A stretch of 64,000 nucleotides of DNA from Solimonas marina. Lineage in GTDB: Bacteria > Pseudomonadota > Gammaproteobacteria > Nevskiales > Nevskiaceae. Positions 61,056 through 64,000 of this stretch are shown piece after piece (position 1 is the first letter of the stretch; every line of letters starts with the position of its first letter). A program made the position numbers and the translations under genes. The notes beneath the pieces are model-generated. The model did no database searches and had not been told where the DNA came from. It saw only the letters and a list, made by a program, of their open reading frames with translations. The stretch spans positions 248,001 to 312,000 of the forward strand of contig NZ_JAAVXB010000001.1 of the NCBI RefSeq assembly GCF_012241385.1, read 5' to 3'.

Positions 61056-61865
61056 TCACGCCGCCTTGCGCACGCCCGGCGGGTTGTCCTTGAGCTGGCG
61101 GCTGCGGATGTCCTTGGGATCGAGCTGGCGAATCACCGCCAACTGCTCGGCGCTCGGATGCGCGGTTTCGGCCAAACCATCGGCTCGCAGCAGCGGGAAA
61201 CTGGTCGCCGCCTGCACCTGATCGAAGCTCACGCCCGGATGCAGACTGACGACGCGGATCGCATGATCGGGACCGCCGAAATCCATCACGCACAGATCGG
61301 TGACGATGCGATGGATGCGCATGTAGTCGTGCTTGACGCCGGCCGGCCAGCGTTCCTTGCGGTAGCCGACCGAGCAGACCACGTCGACTTCGCCGTCGAC
61401 GAACACGCGCTTGCTGTGGTTCGGCACGAACATCGAGTTCGTGTGGTTGATGCTGTTGCCGGGAAAGCCGCGCAGACCGAGCAGCTGGCGCTTAGGGCTG
61501 GCGAAGTCGCCGATGCACGAGATGTTGGCCTGTCCCCAGCGATCGACCTGCACCGGGCCGACCAGCGCATGGCGGCGCCCGCCCCAGACGTTGTCGAACA
61601 CGCGCGAGTACGGCATCCAGCCGCCGTAGCGGCGACCTTCCTGATTCTTCGCGCCGATCGTCACCGGCGTTTCGGTCAGATACGCCTCGCCGTCGGTGAT
61701 CATCAGCTCCGGGCTGTGCGTCAGCTTCGCCAGGCCCTGCGCCAGACGCGGAATGATGCCGATGCCGGTGGCGAGCACTTCGCCGTCGTCGCGCCAGACG
61801 TCGGCGCAGGTGCAGATCAGCAGTTCGGCGAGGGAGAAATCGGGCATCGTGGTCGCTACGCTCAT
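61056..61865 (-). CDS. ipdB: IpdB, COCHEA-CoA hydrolase subunit beta
   Basis: 269 residues of the family I CoA-transferase fold. Motifs: GEVLATGIGIIPRLAQGLAK, LMITDGEAYL, NSMFVPNHSKRVFVDGEVDV and DFGGPDHAIRVVSLHPGVSF. IpdAB opens ring C of the steroid-derived COCHEA-CoA with water instead of moving CoA. It starts 2 bases past the ipdA stop. The pair has the usual size and order of steroid degraders. Confidence 0.92.
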   Translation of the reverse strand: MSVATTMPDFSLAELLICTCADVWRDDGEVLATGIGIIPRLAQGLAKLTHSPELMITDGEAYLTETPVTIGAKNQEGRRYGGWMPYSRVFDNVWGGRRHALVGPVQVDRWGQANISCIGDFASPKRQLLGLRGFPGNSINHTNSMFVPNHSKRVFVDGEVDVVCSVGYRKERWPAGVKHDYMRIHRIVTDLCVMDFGGPDHAIRVVSLHPGVSFDQVQAATSFPLLRADGLAETAHPSAEQLAVIRQLDPKDIRSRQLKDNPPGVRKAA

Positions 61866-61867
61866 GA

Positions 61868-62761
61868 TCAGAACACCTGGCGCGGCAGATTGACGATCGC
61901 GTCACGACCGCCGACCGCGCGCTGGTAGGCCGCTTCGTCGCCGCCGAGAAATTCGTCGGCGTACTTCGCCCAGCCGCCGTCTTCGTCGGCCGCGGCGCAG
62001 TAACGCTTCAGATGCGCGGCATCCCAGCCGTAACCGTCGCCATGCGTCGAGACGTTCGACGTCGGATGTGCGCCACCGCGCGCGGCGACGACGCCGCTGA
62101 CGAGGTTGCGCTCGAACGGATTGCACTTGGCGTCGGTCTCGTCGCTGTCGAGGCGGTCGACGAGTTCCTCGCAACTGACGTAGCAGCGCTGCGCGGCGCG
62201 CGCGAACTGCTCGTCGAAGAACGGGTCGGGCGCGTACAGCCGCGTATTGCCGAGACGGTCGGCCTTGTGCACGTGCAGCAGTGCGACGTCGAGCGGGATC
62301 GCCGGCATCGCCAGCAGCACCTCGCCGTCTTCATACGGCGAGGTGACGGTGCGCAGCTGCGGCATGATCTTGCTTGGCTGATCGGTCGCCAGGCCGATGC
62401 GCGTCGGCAGGAACGGCAGCCGCATCGCCGCCGCGCGCAGGCCCCAGTGCAGTTGCCCTTCGTCGAGTTCCATCGCCTCGATCTGGCGCGCCTCGCGGGC
62501 CTTGCGGAAGAACGGTTCGAGCGGGATGAAATCGAGCGAGACGAAGCCGTAGATCAGCTTCTTCACTTTGCCGGCCGCGCACAGCATGCCCATGTCGGTG
62601 CCGCCGTAGCCGACGACGGTCAGATCCTTGAGATCCGAGCGCAGGATTTCGCGGACGATCGCCATCGGCTTGCGCCGCGGCCCCCAGCCGCCGATGCCGA
62701 TCGTCATGCCGTCACGCAACTGCGCGACGACCTCGGCCACCGTCATTTCCTTGTTCAGCAC
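61868..62761 (-). CDS. ipdA: IpdA, COCHEA-CoA hydrolase subunit alpha
   Basis: 297 residues, CoA-transferase alpha-subunit fold. Motifs: AQLRDGMTIGIGGWGPRRKP, VGYGGTDMGMLCAAGKVK, IEAMELDEGQLHWGLRAAAM (Glu98/Glu101 in the region of the catalytic Glu) and TSPYEDGEVLLAMPAIPLDV. GTG 62761 was chosen because GGAGG ends 7 bases upstream and the N-terminus then aligns with known IpdA; GTG 62788 or ATG 62779 in frame lack such a site. First gene of the ipd operon. Confidence 0.9.
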   Translation of the reverse strand: MLNKEMTVAEVVAQLRDGMTIGIGGWGPRRKPMAIVREILRSDLKDLTVVGYGGTDMGMLCAAGKVKKLIYGFVSLDFIPLEPFFRKAREARQIEAMELDEGQLHWGLRAAAMRLPFLPTRIGLATDQPSKIMPQLRTVTSPYEDGEVLLAMPAIPLDVALLHVHKADRLGNTRLYAPDPFFDEQFARAAQRCYVSCEELVDRLDSDETDAKCNPFERNLVSGVVAARGGAHPTSNVSTHGDGYGWDAAHLKRYCAAADEDGGWAKYADEFLGGDEAAYQRAVGGRDAIVNLPRQVF

Positions 62762-62861
62762 GGGGCAGCCTCCATGCATGCACGACACGGACGAGCAGTG
62801 CGACGCGCATCCACGTTCTGTCTATTTGCGAAATCTGCGTAATCTGCGGTTAAAGCGCTTT

Positions 62862-63749
62862 TCACTGGAACCCCACCGAGAAGTCGTGGCCCCAGATCGA
62901 CACCTGCGAGGTCTGCGTCGTCTCCCAGACGCCGGGCTCGACGCTGATGCCGCCGTAGCCGTATTCGAGCGCGAAGTTGCCGGGCGTCATCATGTAGAAC
63001 GAGGTCATGCGGTCGTTCTCGTGCTCGCCGAGCGTCGCCATCAGCTTCACGCCTTCGGCCTTGAGCCGGTCGTACGCGCGACCAACGTCTGTGAGCCGGT
63101 CCACCTCAACCATCACGTGCACGCAACCCGCCGGGTTCGGCATCTCGGCCAGCGCCAGGCTGTGATGCCGGCCCGACGCCGCATGCAGAAAGTAGATGCG
63201 AATGTTCGGCGCATCCGGCGCCGGCTTGAAGTTGAAGACGTCCGACAGGCCCATGCCCAGCGTGTCGTGGAACAGCTTCAGCGTCGGCTCGAAAGGGATC
63301 GCCGGCAACACGGTGTGGCCCATGCCCTGCGCGCCGGTCTTGAAGCCGTGCACGCCGATCGGTGAGACGAACGGTGTGCTGCCGCCGGTATCGCCGCAGA
63401 CCAGCTCGTGGCGGTTGCCGGCCGGATCGGTGAAGAACGCGATGCGCTCGACCTTGCGGCTCGCCGCCAGGGCCGCGTCGCCCGGCGTCACCTCGATGCC
63501 GGCGCCGCGCAGCTCGGCGATCGTCACGTCGAGTGCGGAGCCGTCCGGCAATTGCCAACCGGACGCGAAATAGCGATCGGCGTCGCCGTCGACGACGAGG
63601 ATGCGAAAGTCGCGCGCGTCCATCTTCAGGCCGAGCCCGTCGTCGGTCGCAACCGCCTGCATGCCGAGCATGCGCTCACCGAACACGCGCCATTTTTCCC
63701 GGTCGCGGGTCTCGGCCACGATGTAGGCCAATGCCTCGATTTTCAACAT
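62862..63749 (-). CDS. hsaC: Type I extradiol dioxygenase, HsaC/TesB-like (steroid ring A cleavage)
   Basis: 295 residues with two VOC domains. Fe(II) ligands in the C-terminal domain are His145 (GMGHTVL), His211 (CVHVMVEV) and Glu262 (ALEYGYGG), with His195/His196 in RHHSLAL and a Tyr in TSFYMMTPG. The ending VSIWGHDFSVGFQ agrees with HsaC. Steroid catechol (3,4-DHSA) meta-cleavage is the best assignment, with other biphenyl-type catechols possible. ATG 63749 (MLKIEALAYIV) is used. It is 100 bases upstream of ipdA and divergent from the right edge, with an inverted repeat upstream. Confidence 0.88.
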   Translation of the reverse strand: MLKIEALAYIVAETRDREKWRVFGERMLGMQAVATDDGLGLKMDARDFRILVVDGDADRYFASGWQLPDGSALDVTIAELRGAGIEVTPGDAALAASRKVERIAFFTDPAGNRHELVCGDTGGSTPFVSPIGVHGFKTGAQGMGHTVLPAIPFEPTLKLFHDTLGMGLSDVFNFKPAPDAPNIRIYFLHAASGRHHSLALAEMPNPAGCVHVMVEVDRLTDVGRAYDRLKAEGVKLMATLGEHENDRMTSFYMMTPGNFALEYGYGGISVEPGVWETTQTSQVSIWGHDFSVGFQ

Positions 63750-63824
63750 GATGAATGCTTTCCGCCGTCGTACTGGTCGTCGTGCGGAAATTATCGAGAT
63801 GCCCCTGCGCGGCAGCTTCACCCG

Positions 63825-63871
63825 ATGGGATGAGCCGGGCTCACCGAAACCGCCGTCTACGCTCATCCCAT
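63825..63871. promoter_or_regulatory. Widely spaced inverted repeat upstream of the hsaC-like gene
   Basis: ATGGGATGAGC (63825-63835) and GCTCATCCCAT (63861-63871) are exact 11-base reverse complements with a 25-base gap. They lie 76-122 bases upstream of the dioxygenase ATG and 84 bases before a possible plus-strand start. It could be a regulator site in a divergent promoter. It does not match the KstR2 consensus that I know. Confidence 0.55.
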
Positions 63872-63954
63872 TGGACGAAGCTCGCGCGGCCGCGATCGAA
63901 ATAATGCTGGAGCGATCCGCGCATCCTGCGCGTCACCGACGGTGCCACGGCCGC

Positions 63955-64000
63955 ATGTCCAAAGCCCCTCACTCCGAAGCCGGCGGCAATCTGCCCATCG
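63955..64000 (+). CDS. Possible start of a plus-strand gene, cut by the window
   Basis: ATG 63955 opens a frame MSKAPHSEAGGNLPI that is still open at the edge. There is no clear Shine-Dalgarno (GGTGCCACGG upstream is weak). The position, divergent from the dioxygenase with an inverted repeat between, is where a regulator might lie, but 15 residues are too few to tell. Confidence 0.3.
   Translation, partial: MSKAPHSEAGGNLPI

Overview
This 64 kb window is high-GC chromosomal DNA from a Gram-negative bacterium. It carries outer-membrane lipoproteins, a complete Pel exopolysaccharide operon with an outer-membrane beta-barrel porin, Tat and Sec signals, and repeated extragenic palindromes of the type seen in Xanthomonadales, Nevskiales and Pseudomonas relatives. 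A steroid-degrading gammaproteobacterium is the best guess (inference); the sequence alone does not fix the genus. I saw no rRNA, tRNA or CRISPR array.

Layout. 0-5 kb: RNA repair genes rtcB (5' end outside the window) and rtcA, separated by an intrinsic terminator; then a serine esterase, a DODA-type dioxygenase and a DoxX membrane protein on the minus strand, divergent from a LysR regulator across a perfect 10+11+10 operator-like palindrome. 4.9-5.9 kb: a noncoding array of about 3.6 tandem 269-bp units, each with two GC-rich hairpins. 5.9-15.3 kb: catabolic genes, namely a double-length family III CoA-transferase, an amidohydrolase, an AraC regulator, a GST/VOC pair, a DUF1329 protein and an aldehyde dehydrogenase. 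15.4-29 kb: an AT-rich leader followed by a pelX-like epimerase and pelABCDEFG, tightly packed. 29-33.8 kb: a LuxR-type and a MerR-type regulator, divergent, then a 926-residue lipoprotein with an internal 198-residue duplication and a strong terminator.

33.8-39.9 kb is an accessory island. It holds small unknown membrane or soluble proteins, a DUF695/RraB-like protein, a secreted amidohydrolase/M19 dipeptidase pair, a GFA-family protein, an IS3-type transposase remnant, many copies of a short palindrome, and two diverged copies of a 140-bp structured repeat, each lying just upstream of an unrelated small gene.

39.9-63.8 kb is dominated by minus-strand genes that fit bacterial steroid degradation: an RND/MMPL exporter with a BNR-repeat partner, a thiolase, a MaoC hydratase, IpdF, a fused acyl-CoA dehydrogenase, a side-chain-type SDR, then fadA6, two acyl-CoA dehydrogenases, echA20, ipdC, an enoyl-CoA hydratase, ipdB, ipdA and an HsaC/TesB-type ring-cleaving dioxygenase. 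Together these cover ring A/B meta-cleavage and opening of rings C and D (HIP pathway). They are interrupted at 48.9-54.8 kb by a transglutaminase-like TPR lipoprotein, a thioesterase, a Tat-exported class V aminotransferase paired with a RidA protein, and a toxin-antitoxin locus whose PIN toxin is broken.
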